A stretch of DNA of 64,000 bases from Moritella sp. F3. Lineage in GTDB: Bacteria; Pseudomonadota; Gammaproteobacteria; Enterobacterales; Moritellaceae. Shown here in pieces: positions 15,666-24,000 of the stretch (position 1 is its first letter; every line of letters begins with the position of its first letter). A model generated the notes under the pieces. The model was not told the origin of the DNA and ran no database searches. It worked only from the letters and a program-made list of their open reading frames with translations. The stretch spans positions 199,431 to 263,430 of the forward strand of contig NZ_BLRL01000006.1 in the NCBI RefSeq assembly GCF_015082335.1, in the 5' to 3' direction. A program made the translations under genes and the position numbers.

Positions 15666-16295
15666 TTAAGTTTCGGTGAATTTACTTATTTCATTGCGTT
15701 TACTCTGATATACATCTACCGACGTACAAACTGGCAATATCAAGGTGGTAGCGGCTTCTCCAAAATAGCCTTTACCAATTTCAGCAAATTGCTCTAACTC
15801 GTAATCAGAAAATGATTTATTCGTATCATCATAACTTTGCTCATAAACAACAAAAGGGATAGCGTAGGGTTGGGCGCAGTTTTCATAATTGGAGTTAATG
15901 GCCTTAGCTACATCCATAAATTCAACGTCTGGTGACACGCAATCCATCACTATTGGTCTAACCCGAGATGAGCATGTATCTATTTGTCCACCGCCATGAG
16001 CATGATATTTACTTGCCAAATCTGAGAAGAATCCTTGTAAAGGCAACTTCGGATCGAAGACTTCACCCGCACCAAGACAGACATTGCTAAGGTATAGTGA
16101 TGCTGATTCGGACCAATAGTCTAATTCGATACCCAGCGAATATATTTCAATAGCCAACATTGTTAACGATTCTCGCGTATAAGGTCCTCTCGGATCTACG
16201 GCGGGGGCGTTGCTATATTGTGGGTCAGCATCATCTTCTATAACTAGATTAAACAGGTAGCTGCCATGACATGTTTGATTGAATGATTTAGTCAT
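15666..16295 (-). CDS. Hypothetical protein, 209 aa
   Basis: The largest protein near the head of the row. Cytosolic, without signal peptide; acidic with several cysteines (NQTCHGSYLF, SNVCLGAGEVF, IDTCSSRVRP, VMDCVSPDVEF). Starts at 16295 directly after the motif TATCCG (16305-16310), the first junction downstream of the winged-helix gene. Unrecognised. Confidence 0.65.
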   Translation of the reverse strand: MTKSFNQTCHGSYLFNLVIEDDADPQYSNAPAVDPRGPYTRESLTMLAIEIYSLGIELDYWSESASLYLSNVCLGAGEVFDPKLPLQGFFSDLASKYHAHGGGQIDTCSSRVRPIVMDCVSPDVEFMDVAKAINSNYENCAQPYAIPFVVYEQSYDDTNKSFSDYELEQFAEIGKGYFGEAATTLILPVCTSVDVYQSKRNEISKFTET

Positions 16296-16311
16296 CTTTT
16301 CTATTATCCGT

Positions 16312-16875
16312 TCAGTGAATACATGTCCAATTTAAACATTTCTTTAAATGCTTATTTTGAGGGAAGTATTTGGCACGATAAGTGAAGTTTTGGTACGTTG
16401 TAGAATACGGAGTCTCTAGGTGACATAGAACTACAACAATGTCTTCTCCAATTAGGCTGGCTTCTACGAAGTTTTCACGACTAATCGTTGCAAGTGGTGT
16501 AAGCCCATCATTCGAAACGATTACGTGTAAGTTTGTGTGTTTTTGACCAAGCATTTTTTGTCCTTTGATTAAATCAGTAACTTTTACATGACTCAATCTT
16601 AGCACATCAGTGATGTGCTGCAAATGGTTTTCTATCCAGTTTTTCTCAATCGCTCCCCAGGAGTCAATTGAATAACTTTTATTGGTAGTTCCTCCACTAT
16701 CAACACACTCTATATCCAAGTCTCCTAGAGCCTTGATGACAGCTTGTAATGTTCGTTTAGGCATGCCAGTAACGTTTTCTAGCAAAGAAGGTGTATTAAC
16801 CCCTCCGTCAATTAGGTAAGCGACTAAAAGCCTGCGGTAATAACTCGTTTTCGTTTTACTATGTTCTTCAATCAT
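16312..16875 (-). CDS. Winged helix-turn-helix protein at the head of the cassette row
   Basis: 187 aa. Residues about 10-70 read as a winged helix: YYRRLLVAYLIDGG, TPSLLENVTGMPKRTLQAVI as helix-turn-helix, then a wing with SGGTTNKSYSID. The rest (WIENHLQHITDVLRL and beyond) is unassigned. The start overlaps the stop of the recombinase-fold gene by one base (16875), so the two are co-translated. It could regulate the row or act as an accessory (excisionase-like) factor; both are inference. Confidence 0.65.
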   Translation of the reverse strand: MIEEHSKTKTSYYRRLLVAYLIDGGVNTPSLLENVTGMPKRTLQAVIKALGDLDIECVDSGGTTNKSYSIDSWGAIEKNWIENHLQHITDVLRLSHVKVTDLIKGQKMLGQKHTNLHVIVSNDGLTPLATISRENFVEASLIGEDIVVVLCHLETPYSTTYQNFTYRAKYFPQNKHLKKCLNWTCIH

Positions 16876-17516
16876 TAAAATGCCTGTTTTGCTATATCGC
16901 CCATGCTAACGGGATCAGTTGTTAATAGCTTCAATGTGGTTTCGAGTGTTTTATTGCCAAGCAGTGCGTGTATGTGGGCAACATCAAAGCCCTTTCGTCT
17001 CAATGTTACTGCAAACGTTCTACGTCCAGAAAGTATTGAAGCGTTCTCAATGCCTGCCTGTTTCATTAAATGCTTGATATGACGATTGAGGGCGTCACAG
17101 GAATATGAAATGTTACCTTTTGTGGTTATCTTTTTCGTGATCGAGAAACATTTATTTTGATAAGAAATAAATAAATGTTCATCGGGATCAAGACCAAGGT
17201 ATTTATCTGGGTCAGGACCCAAACCAATCTTATTTTTTAGCCGCCATTTTAGGTAGTTAGTAGTTAACTCTCGCAAAAGTTTACTCTCAAAATAAAATGT
17301 ATGATCAGAACCTCTAATTTTGAACTCAGAGTTAAACCTACCTGATTTGTGTAAGATATCTTTTAAATGCATACGGTTTATCTGAATAGTTGTGCAAGCA
17401 GAACCAAAGAAAAAAGCAAGCAAACAAACGTCGCGCTCCGCTTGGGTGCTCAACTCTTTAGTCACTTTGAACAGCCAGTCGCGCTGACTTTTTTCGATTA
17501 AAGGCGGTAACGCCAT
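16875..17516 (-). CDS. Tyrosine-recombinase-fold protein, likely catalytically altered (row 1 head)
   Basis: 213 aa, shorter than usual integrases, with catalytic-domain features: SACTTIQINRMHLKDI (box I region), SGRRTFAVTLRRKGFDVAHI and LLGNKTLETTLKLL (box II and tyrosine region). In my alignment the box I Arg is Thr, the box II HxxR is SxxR, and the tyrosine position is Leu. The core-binding domain is short. The gene is first in the 17-kb minus-strand row and in the same direction, unlike integron intI. Fold 0.8; activity doubtful. Confidence 0.7.
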   Translation of the reverse strand: MALPPLIEKSQRDWLFKVTKELSTQAERDVCLLAFFFGSACTTIQINRMHLKDILHKSGRFNSEFKIRGSDHTFYFESKLLRELTTNYLKWRLKNKIGLGPDPDKYLGLDPDEHLFISYQNKCFSITKKITTKGNISYSCDALNRHIKHLMKQAGIENASILSGRRTFAVTLRRKGFDVAHIHALLGNKTLETTLKLLTTDPVSMGDIAKQAF

Positions 17517-17560
17517 TGTAAGTATACTCGAATATAAACTGAATATAACAACAGTAGCAT
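17517..17560 (-). promoter_or_regulatory. Candidate promoter of row 1
   Basis: In gene direction TATACT is followed by TACAATGG, so a standard -10 would place transcription start at or next to the ATG (17516), suggesting a leaderless message. A TTGTTA lies 19 bases upstream of the -10, a long spacer. A near-repeat (GAATATAAACTGAATATA) overlaps and may be an operator. No Shine-Dalgarno is visible. Confidence 0.4.
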
Positions 17561-17624
17561 AAAAAATAAGTTACTGATATTAAATGAACGTGACTTCTGT
17601 AGGACTTATTAATAATGGTTTTCA

Positions 17625-17745
17625 CGGAAAGCAGGGTAGGGAAGACATGTAAAGTTACGCCAGGGAAGTTAAAGTGAATAGCGGTCATGGGGTTTGATTG
17701 TACAGCCACCAGCAGTAAATTTAATTCAGATTGCTGGTGGCTGTT
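17625..17745. repeat. About 120-bp repeat, copy A (half site plus hairpin)
   Basis: CGGAAAGCAGGGTAGGGAAG, then GTTAAAGTGAATAGCGGTCA, then a GCCACCAGCAG...TTGCTGGTGGC hairpin. The same order recurs at 29969-30100 with high identity. The copies are 12 kb apart and bracket most of the modular region, so they may be ends of an element or products of site exchange. Confidence 0.65.
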
Positions 17746-17756
17746 GTAAGCTAGCA

Positions 17757-17815
17757 GAAAAAAGCCCTTGTGTTGGTATCAACATACTGGCTTTTATCGC
17801 CTGTGAAAGCCACTG
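17757..17815 (+). pseudogene. Fragment of the 27781-type recombinase gene
   Basis: About 58 bases match the region around 27869-27925 of the recombinase gene (CTTGTGTTGGTATCAAC, CTGGCTTTTATC), giving KALVLVST and WLLSP in the same frame. No flanking homology and no start or stop of its own. A scar left by recombination or deletion of a former recombinase copy. Confidence 0.6.
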
Positions 17816-17869
17816 AAATGTAATCCTACACTTCAGCGTTACGAGTAGCAATTTAAGAGAATTAGTGCG

Positions 17870-19135
17870 TTATATTTGTAATAACGCATGAATATAGGGG
17901 ATGGCTTCCTTTAAGTTATAAGGAACATACCACCAAGTGCTATCCTTACTTGATAAGCCATCTGGTTTAGAGATCGATATGAGTGTTTCATTTTTATGCA
18001 TAATCTCCACTTGTCTCAAAGTGTTTTTCCCATATTCGTTGCCATAACTAAATAATATAGAAATAACAACTCCAGTATTTGGTATCGTGAAACTCACTTC
18101 GCCATAAAAAATGATGTACTCTTCAAACTCTTCAGTAGAAATTTCTATCACTTTAAGTATGATGTCATCATAAGCATTATTTCCATAAGTTCGATCTGAA
18201 AGCCCTTTTACGGATTCTTTAATATCTTGTGAATACCTGTCTTCTGTTTCACCTGTGATAGAGCTTTCTAAAGCATAAAGTAGTTTTTGTTTTATTAAGT
18301 GATCGGCAATATATTTCCTGTCGAGATTTAACCGCCACTTATGCTCTTTAAGTAGTTTTTCTGGGAAATCTGAGCAATAAAAATCACCTACATAGTGACT
18401 TCCCCTTTCAGCCATGCCAAAAGCCACGCCTGAAAATAACACTTCTAACGACCATATAGAGGCGTTATCATGTTCATCACCTAAATACTGGCAACCAAGT
18501 TTGTTACCATATTCTTCGAGGGTCATACCGTTAATGGTGACAGATGTAAAACTGTCCTCTAATGGTTCAAGTGCATCATCCCGCTCATCTCTAATAAATA
18601 TAAATTCCACCTGAATATCTAAATCCAAAAAAGAGACATACATTAAGACATTGTATTGATATAAATGATCAAACTTATCAACTTCGCAGTTGTAACCTTG
18701 GTAGCTAATTTTAAACTCTTCAGGGGATATGGCACGTAATCGCTTTGCTAGGTCATTTGCGTGTTGATCAACAAGTTCATCATCGCCATTGCTAGCACTA
18801 CTGCCATAATTCTTAATGAATTTTCCGTACATTTCCGCTCTAGCACCAAACTCATCATCCTTGACAAGGTGATTTCCATTCATTAAGTGAGCAATTTGAC
18901 TATGATTTTTACCATACAGGGTATTCGCTAAATAGTTCTCTGCACGTCTTCTATCTAAAGGCGCTTTATCTTTAAACTGAGAAGATAGGCCACCTAGTTG
19001 TTCGATCATAGCCGAGTGCTGGTTGCTTTTATTTTCTTTGGTTAATTGGTGGCACAACATCGAGAGTAAATCTGACGTAGTCAGTGCGTCTTGCAGGCGA
19101 GCAGTCGCCGCATTGAACTGTTTTTTTGATAGCAT
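17870..19135 (-). CDS. Large hypothetical protein, 421 aa
   Basis: Cytosolic. The N-terminal 100 residues are helical (FNAATARLQDALTTSDLLSM) and include AENYLANTLYGKNHSQIAHL. Such a stretch resembles the small helical module often found at the start of plasmid-borne proteins that ends in YGKNHSQI or GLNSYNHLI; the 21449 protein has a comparable stretch. The rest is acidic and unassigned. Stands alone in its module between the recombinase remnant and the paired site at 19511. The start has GAAGATACGCGCC upstream (weak). Confidence 0.65.
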   Translation of the reverse strand: MLSKKQFNAATARLQDALTTSDLLSMLCHQLTKENKSNQHSAMIEQLGGLSSQFKDKAPLDRRRAENYLANTLYGKNHSQIAHLMNGNHLVKDDEFGARAEMYGKFIKNYGSSASNGDDELVDQHANDLAKRLRAISPEEFKISYQGYNCEVDKFDHLYQYNVLMYVSFLDLDIQVEFIFIRDERDDALEPLEDSFTSVTINGMTLEEYGNKLGCQYLGDEHDNASIWSLEVLFSGVAFGMAERGSHYVGDFYCSDFPEKLLKEHKWRLNLDRKYIADHLIKQKLLYALESSITGETEDRYSQDIKESVKGLSDRTYGNNAYDDIILKVIEISTEEFEEYIIFYGEVSFTIPNTGVVISILFSYGNEYGKNTLRQVEIMHKNETLISISKPDGLSSKDSTWWYVPYNLKEAIPYIHALLQI

Positions 19136-19243
19136 GGCGCGTATCTTCCTTAAATTAAGTTATCGGAATATAGTGTCAAAAACTGATTCTCTCCTTAGAG
19201 CCTGACAACCGAATAAATTAAGGCTGATAGCATAATAAGGTTT

Positions 19244-19374
19244 TCATGTATTACTGAGTCGTACTTGGCCGAACGCAAAAAGCGCGAGAGAGGCAACGGC
19301 AACGACAACCGATAAGTAAGCATAAACCTGTCCATCAGATGACGCAAATAAAATCTTAAAAGTAGCAAGGTATC
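19244..19374 (-). pseudogene. Membrane protein fragment without start
   Basis: An open frame of about 42 codons ends VYAYLSVVVAVASLALFAFG then QVRLSNT and TGA: a convincing C-terminal membrane helix with no start codon upstream. Probably the end of a degraded gene. The rest of 19141-19640 holds no other gene that I can support. Confidence 0.3.
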
Positions 19375-19510
19375 ATTTAAGTGACAATAGGTGGATGTGA
19401 GATCTAAATTTGCAATTTGCTGGTGGCCTTTATTTTGTAACTGGAGTGTATTACCGATACCGTGTACCGGCCTTAAGTGAAAATTTAGTGCCGATGTAAG
19501 ATTAAATGCC

Positions 19511-19555
19511 TTTTCCGTTCTTTTAAATCATTAGTCTGCAGATCACGGAAAGCAG
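19511..19555. repeat. Paired-site element a
   Basis: TTTTCCGT, a 25-base centre, then GATCACGGAAAGCAG: inverted TTTCCGT/ACGGAAA ends. Closely matches element b at 24757 (same TTTAAATCA and GCAGATCACG), so the two bracket the 19641-24675 module. Confidence 0.65.
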
Positions 19556-19640
19556 ATTTTACAGTTCTGCAAATTGATACAGGTATTCGTGGTGGCTATG
19601 CTATATTTATGATAATTATTGAGATCACAAAGGAATATGT

Positions 19641-20141
19641 ATGGACTTTTTTGACTTGGAAATGCAAAAGAAGATTGCTGAAAAAGATTTATCTAAAGGC
19701 GACTCAATTTGGCCGACTTGTATAGTGCAACTACCAAATGGGCAAAAGCAGGCATTAAGTTTCCCGTTTCAAAATAACGAGGAAAAAGCATATAATTTAT
19801 TAAAATTACGTCGCTACATTCAAAGAGTTCACGCTGATAGTTACATGTTGGTATTAGAGGTTTGGGTATCGGCAGAGCAAATTCCAACGATGACAGAAAA
19901 TCGACAAGAAGAGGTTTTATTTGCCGTTCACGACGGGAATGAAGAGACACATTACAATTGGCCTATTACACGTAATGATGACGGCACAGGAATGCTAACA
20001 GAGCCAAGAGATAACGATATGGCGAATGCACAAGGTTCATTTGCTGATTTATTTGATATTACTGTGTTTGAACAATTGAATACTACTCAAAAACGTAAAC
20101 TCGATAAAGTTATTGATAAGATGATGAAAACATATCATTAA
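19641..20141 (+). CDS. Hypothetical protein, 166 aa
   Basis: Starts MDFFDLEMQKKIAEKDLSKG with AAAGGAATATGT upstream. Soluble, mixed alpha/beta; central part VHADSYMLVLEVWVSAEQIP followed by a polar insert and an acidic stretch (DLFDITVFEQLNTTQK). Unrecognised. First gene of the module following element a. Confidence 0.65.
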   Translation: MDFFDLEMQKKIAEKDLSKGDSIWPTCIVQLPNGQKQALSFPFQNNEEKAYNLLKLRRYIQRVHADSYMLVLEVWVSAEQIPTMTENRQEEVLFAVHDGNEETHYNWPITRNDDGTGMLTEPRDNDMANAQGSFADLFDITVFEQLNTTQKRKLDKVIDKMMKTYH

Positions 20142-20174
20142 ACGTTAAGGGGGAGGGCGCGGCAAGAGCAGCCG

Positions 20175-20486
20175 CTAATTAATTTCCATGTCGCAAAGTA
20201 ACTGCATAGCTAAGTTCACGCTCCAATTTGGTTCGCTTTTAGGGTAAGAATCGAAGTTTCTTATTAATGATAAATGCGAACATTCATCCTTACAGAGTTC
20301 TTCTTGTTCTTCGTGATAATAAGAATTGAGTGATTCGAATGAAACGATAGTAAACCACTTTTTTGAATCATCGACATATAACCTTACTTTATCTTGCTTC
20401 ATAGAGTCTTGTGATAACTGAACCAGTACATTTGCAATGCATGGGACCTCGTTATTTAACCAGGCTGGATACTCTGAATTATGCAT
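20175..20486 (-). CDS. Hypothetical acidic protein, 103 aa
   Basis: Convergent with the 19641 gene. Soluble, acidic, with a Cys in CKDECSHLSLI. Start MHNSEYPAWLNNEVPCI at 20486 with ACAGGAGTTAGA upstream, an excellent ribosome-binding site. Unrecognised. Confidence 0.65.
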   Translation of the reverse strand: MHNSEYPAWLNNEVPCIANVLVQLSQDSMKQDKVRLYVDDSKKWFTIVSFESLNSYYHEEQEELCKDECSHLSLIRNFDSYPKSEPNWSVNLAMQLLCDMEIN

Positions 20487-20573
20487 TCTAACTCCTGTAA
20501 TAAACTTAATTTATACGAATTAAGTATGGCACAAATAATTAAGTGTTAATTATGAAAGCCACACACAATCCCG

Positions 20574-21053
20574 CTATTTTACCCATTCCGATATTTCCTT
20601 CAATGTACGCGCATTACCTGTAAACGAAGTGCAGTTTGAGCGAGTTGCTAATTTAGGATGCTTATTTACCCATTCTTTAAGAGCTATATGGCAAGGGCTA
20701 TCGACAAACGCATCCGTAAAAGAATGGTAATGATAGTCATCTTTCTTCACAAGCGGAACGCCAAAACAGGCCGCAAAGTCAACTATCTCAGCTTCATTCA
20801 ATTTTGAAAGGTCGACGACATTTTCATCATCATATCGACAAAGATGGTAGCCGACCCTATTGCGGGAAGTCCCCATCCTACAAGCATTTTCATCTAAATA
20901 TTTCAGCGTTGCATTGCTAATTTCTGCTCGACCAGTAGCACCGGATCTGAGTATTTTAGGTTTTTTCTCGGAGATCATTACCCCTCGGTAGCCAAATTCT
21001 GCAATAAATGTCCTGTTCCCAACCGTTTTGCTGTAAATCAGATCTCTACTCAT
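20574..21053 (-). CDS. Hypothetical protein, 159 aa
   Basis: Starts MSRDLIYSKTVGNRTFIAEF with CAAGGAATTGAT upstream. Basic N-terminal half (ISEKKPKILRSGATGRAEIS), then a region with CHIALKEWVNKHPKLA. Soluble and unassigned. It is separated from the 20486 gene by about 90 bp, probably independently transcribed. Confidence 0.65.
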   Translation of the reverse strand: MSRDLIYSKTVGNRTFIAEFGYRGVMISEKKPKILRSGATGRAEISNATLKYLDENACRMGTSRNRVGYHLCRYDDENVVDLSKLNEAEIVDFAACFGVPLVKKDDYHYHSFTDAFVDSPCHIALKEWVNKHPKLATRSNCTSFTGNARTLKEISEWVK

Positions 21054-21196
21054 ATCAATTCCTTGTGTTGATCATTAACAGAGAGTATAGCCATTATCGG
21101 CACATTCACCGTTTCCGTAATCTCTGGCCAGCAGCTCACTGAAAACGAATAAAGATGCTAAGTATTTTGTATAGCCATTTGTATCTACGTAAAAAA

Positions 21197-21237
21197 GGCC
21201 TCCATCTGCATAATTTGTAGCTGGTGGCCTTTTTCTA
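21197..21237. terminator. Bidirectional terminator
   Basis: AAAAAAGGCCTCCA, an imperfect loop, AGCTGGTGGCCTTTTTC: an inverted repeat flanked by A and T runs, working in both directions. It belongs to a family of GGCCACC...GGTGGCC hairpins that also occurs at 17703, 24687, 25594 and 30058. Confidence 0.65.
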
Positions 21238-21448
21238 ATAAAAACATTTATACGAGTCAATGTCTGATATTATTACTATTATCAAAAGGTGAATTAAGAT
21301 TTGTATTGATATGCAAATGACTTTCTCGGTTCTGTACCGCAGCAGCAAGAGATTTCACCACAAGACTGACGATAACACCCAAAAATACTCAATTTCGTTT
21401 TTTGTGTTTTTGAATAATATAGCGGCAAATAAACACTCTAAGGCGAAA

Positions 21449-23941
21449 ATGAAATATATAAATCAGAATAGATCTACCGATCTAAATTCACTACTAAGTG
21501 AAATAAAAGCGATTCTAGGCATAAAGTTATCTCGCGCTAAAGAACGACACGCAACAGCTATGGGCTTGAATAGTTACAACCATCTTATTGGGAAAATCAA
21601 AAGGGAGGGTGAGGTAAGCACTGAACTAAGCTCTTACATTGATTTAGCTAAAAATCAAATGTTCTCGGTCCATGATGTGTCGCTAACCGAAGAACAGATC
21701 ATATCGCTTACAATTGTACTTGGAAAACATTCAAGAGCAGCACCTACCCAGGGGGCTGAACCTACATTTATGGATTACTTGAAGTTCAGCCTATTCAATT
21801 CAGCACAATCCAATCCGTATCTTTTGTTTACATTTTCCCAGCTAAACTTAATTGAGAATGAGGCAACACATAACAAGTGGATCACCGACTACATAGACAC
21901 CGGTAATATTGATCCCAAGCTTATAGCATCAATCAAGGTTGCAATAAAAACGCTTCGTAAAGCGATGGTGAAATCTCTATTATCAGGTGGATATGACTCA
22001 CGCTATGCCGCTGTAAGCGAACTTAAGGATTACCGCGCTGCGACAACTAAGAGTGGTGAAAACCATCTTATTAATACTTACTACTTCCCCATCACTACCA
22101 TAGCAAATGCTCATGATCCAATCTCAATTTGCGTAACTAAAAAGGGACTTTGCGATGCAGCTAAAATCAGCAGCGACCTGCCTATGTCTACGTGCTCTAA
22201 AGCGACAGACCTCAGAGATCTATTTTTTAATTCGGTTATACCTCAAGAGTTCTATTTTGAAGAATACGAATCGATAAGCGAGCACTCAGGCCCACACTTA
22301 TTCTTAGATAATAATGCTGATTTGTTTACAGATGACGATGCAGATGAAAGTGAGGAAGAAGTCGTATTTTGGTGTGAACTTTTAAAGCCTCAAGCTAGTC
22401 ATCCAAGTGTGAATCTATTTCATTCTAATTTTCACAATGTCGAATACGATATAAATATAATAAACAACACTCCAACTAAATATGAACAACTCCTTATTCC
22501 CAAAAGTGTATTTAACGAATTTGACTTTGACCTTTTCGTAACACTGAACAATGATAAGTCTTACAATCTTGAACGAGCACCTTTCAATTGCCATGAGTTC
22601 ACATTGGAAGAAGATTTCTGCGACAGAGACTATGTAAATGTTAGTGTGATACCTATTACGACAGTAGGGTACGCTTTAAGTAAAGACCAACTTAGTGCAA
22701 TTCAAGAATATTTAAATAAATCAATCCAATCACCGTGTAAGAAAGACTATTATAGCGTTGTTTCAGAAGCATTAGTGTCACCGACTCACTCATCAGACAA
22801 TGAAAGTTGTAGCACATCATCGAGCATTTATAATAAATCACTCGCCAAGTTACTCCATGATAATCCGGACATCTCAATAAGCATTGCTAATAATAAAAAT
22901 GCACTTTACTACACCGTATCATCGGCAAGCTTAAAGTCAGATTATGGTTGCGAGTACAGCCCTATATCAACCACAGAATATGGATTAACTAATTACGACT
23001 TCGATCATAACGAGTTTGCACAATTAGCTCTCATTACACCTTTATTTAACGAACTTAGGGCACAAAATGAGTCAATTAAAGCCATGGACTGCTACTACGA
23101 CAACTTAAGGAAGAAAGAGATTATTATCGCTGGTGATCATGCTCCTTTCCACTTTGAGACTACAGCCCACGCATCTTCTTTTGAAGAGTTGATGGCGGCG
23201 ATAAGAATAGAGCAGTGCAATAATATCTATTTGATTATAGAAGATAGGGAAAGTAGTGATGATGCCATTTATCTAGTTGGATTCAATCATAGCGGTGAGC
23301 AGGTTTTCAATCTAACTTACTTCTTTCTACTTCAATTTATGTTTGGACTGGAAAATTACCACCTGGGTAAGTTTATAGAAGATGTTCGAGAGTTGATTGA
23401 GGGAGGTCTATTCTGTTATGAAGACGAGATCACTAGCTATGCATTGAGTGAAATTTTAGAAAATGGAGAGGATGATGACTTAATCACTCAGGAAACTCAT
23501 GGGCTCGATATGTTTATGAACGAAACTGAATTCGTAAATGAGTATTTTTCTAGCTACAAGAATAACGAACCATGCCATGACGCTATCATTTTAAGCGTGG
23601 AGGGCGAGTGTAATGGGGACGTATTAAATATACTCAAGAATCAAGTTAGATTTAGCAAGATTGGACTTAATTGTGAAACCGAGATCGAGCAAATATACCA
23701 AATAACACCACTTCCAGTCAGCGATTCAATTCCTTCTGAAATAGAAAAGGGCACAAATCTTTTCGTTGGTAAGTATGTCGGTACAACTCGTTATGCTGAT
23801 ATTGCAATAAGAGCAAAAAATTTCATCACTGAAGAACTGCTACCAGAAAAAGAGGGTGATGTTTTCAAGATTACAACCTACCGAGGTAGCGGCGTTTCAA
23901 GTCACGTAACTCTTACTGGTGTTTGTGGAAGTCGTAAGTAG
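21449..23941 (+). CDS. Very large hypothetical protein, 830 aa
   Basis: I start at MKYINQNRSTDLNSLLSEIK (21449) with AAGGCGAAA upstream; the frame is open to 21311. Residues about 10-50 contain LGIKLSRAKERHATAMGLNS followed by YNHLIGKI, resembling the short module used by some plasmid glyoxalase-like proteins. The remaining 780 residues are acidic, without membrane segments or a catalytic motif that I recognise. The TPR-like gene at 24001 follows 59 bases downstream in the same direction. The pair fills most of the module between paired sites a and b, like accessory or defence genes. Confidence 0.7.
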   Translation: MKYINQNRSTDLNSLLSEIKAILGIKLSRAKERHATAMGLNSYNHLIGKIKREGEVSTELSSYIDLAKNQMFSVHDVSLTEEQIISLTIVLGKHSRAAPTQGAEPTFMDYLKFSLFNSAQSNPYLLFTFSQLNLIENEATHNKWITDYIDTGNIDPKLIASIKVAIKTLRKAMVKSLLSGGYDSRYAAVSELKDYRAATTKSGENHLINTYYFPITTIANAHDPISICVTKKGLCDAAKISSDLPMSTCSKATDLRDLFFNSVIPQEFYFEEYESISEHSGPHLFLDNNADLFTDDDADESEEEVVFWCELLKPQASHPSVNLFHSNFHNVEYDINIINNTPTKYEQLLIPKSVFNEFDFDLFVTLNNDKSYNLERAPFNCHEFTLEEDFCDRDYVNVSVIPITTVGYALSKDQLSAIQEYLNKSIQSPCKKDYYSVVSEALVSPTHSSDNESCSTSSSIYNKSLAKLLHDNPDISISIANNKNALYYTVSSASLKSDYGCEYSPISTTEYGLTNYDFDHNEFAQLALITPLFNELRAQNESIKAMDCYYDNLRKKEIIIAGDHAPFHFETTAHASSFEELMAAIRIEQCNNIYLIIEDRESSDDAIYLVGFNHSGEQVFNLTYFFLLQFMFGLENYHLGKFIEDVRELIEGGLFCYEDEITSYALSEILENGEDDDLITQETHGLDMFMNETEFVNEYFSSYKNNEPCHDAIILSVEGECNGDVLNILKNQVRFSKIGLNCETEIEQIYQITPLPVSDSIPSEIEKGTNLFVGKYVGTTRYADIAIRAKNFITEELLPEKEGDVFKITTYRGSGVSSHVTLTGVCGSRK

Positions 23942-23947
23942 CCGAGT

Positions 23948-23971
23948 GTAGTGGTTTACTAGCCACTACAG
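23948..23971. terminator. Hairpin between the large gene and its partner
   Basis: GTAGTGG, TTTACTA loop, CCACTAC. No T run follows, so it is more likely a partial terminator or RNA-stability element that tunes expression of the downstream gene. Confidence 0.4.
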
Positions 23972-24000
23972 TAAGTCTTAAGTAATCAAGGGAATTAAAC

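Larger units (their letters stand above)
436..16310 (-). repeat. Junction motif CGGAAAA/GT repeated at cassette borders (row 1)
   Basis: Plus-strand TTTTCCG or close variants occur at 436, 1363, 1571, 2855, 3638, 4564, 4877, 5249, 6111, 6454, 6832, 7429, 7880, 8653, 9025, 9414, 9612, 9968, 10406, 10630, 10998, 11351, 11729, 12159, 12408, 13228, 13531, 13851, 14090, 14382, 14861, 15164, 15440, 15659 and 16305. They nearly always lie just after the stop of the preceding gene and 3 to 50 bases before the next start. The variable distance argues against a ribosome-binding role. A pyrimidine or A precedes CGGAAA (AACGG, TATCGG, CACGG). Confidence 0.8.

Noticed and set aside
436..16310. Conventional integron with attC sites
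   Set aside because: Junctions are too short for attC, no RYYYAAC/GTTRRRY pairs are visible, and no divergent intI is present.
436..16310. CGGAAA motif as simple Shine-Dalgarno sequence
   Set aside because: Its distance from the start codon varies from 3 to over 50 bases, and many genes have a separate AAGGA closer to the start.
16700..17516. Insertion sequence ends around the row 1 head
   Set aside because: No terminal inverted repeats, target duplications or transposase found near the recombinase gene.
21075..21260. Minus-strand frame of 61 codons
   Set aside because: It runs through the bidirectional terminator at 21197-21237 and has no start signal.
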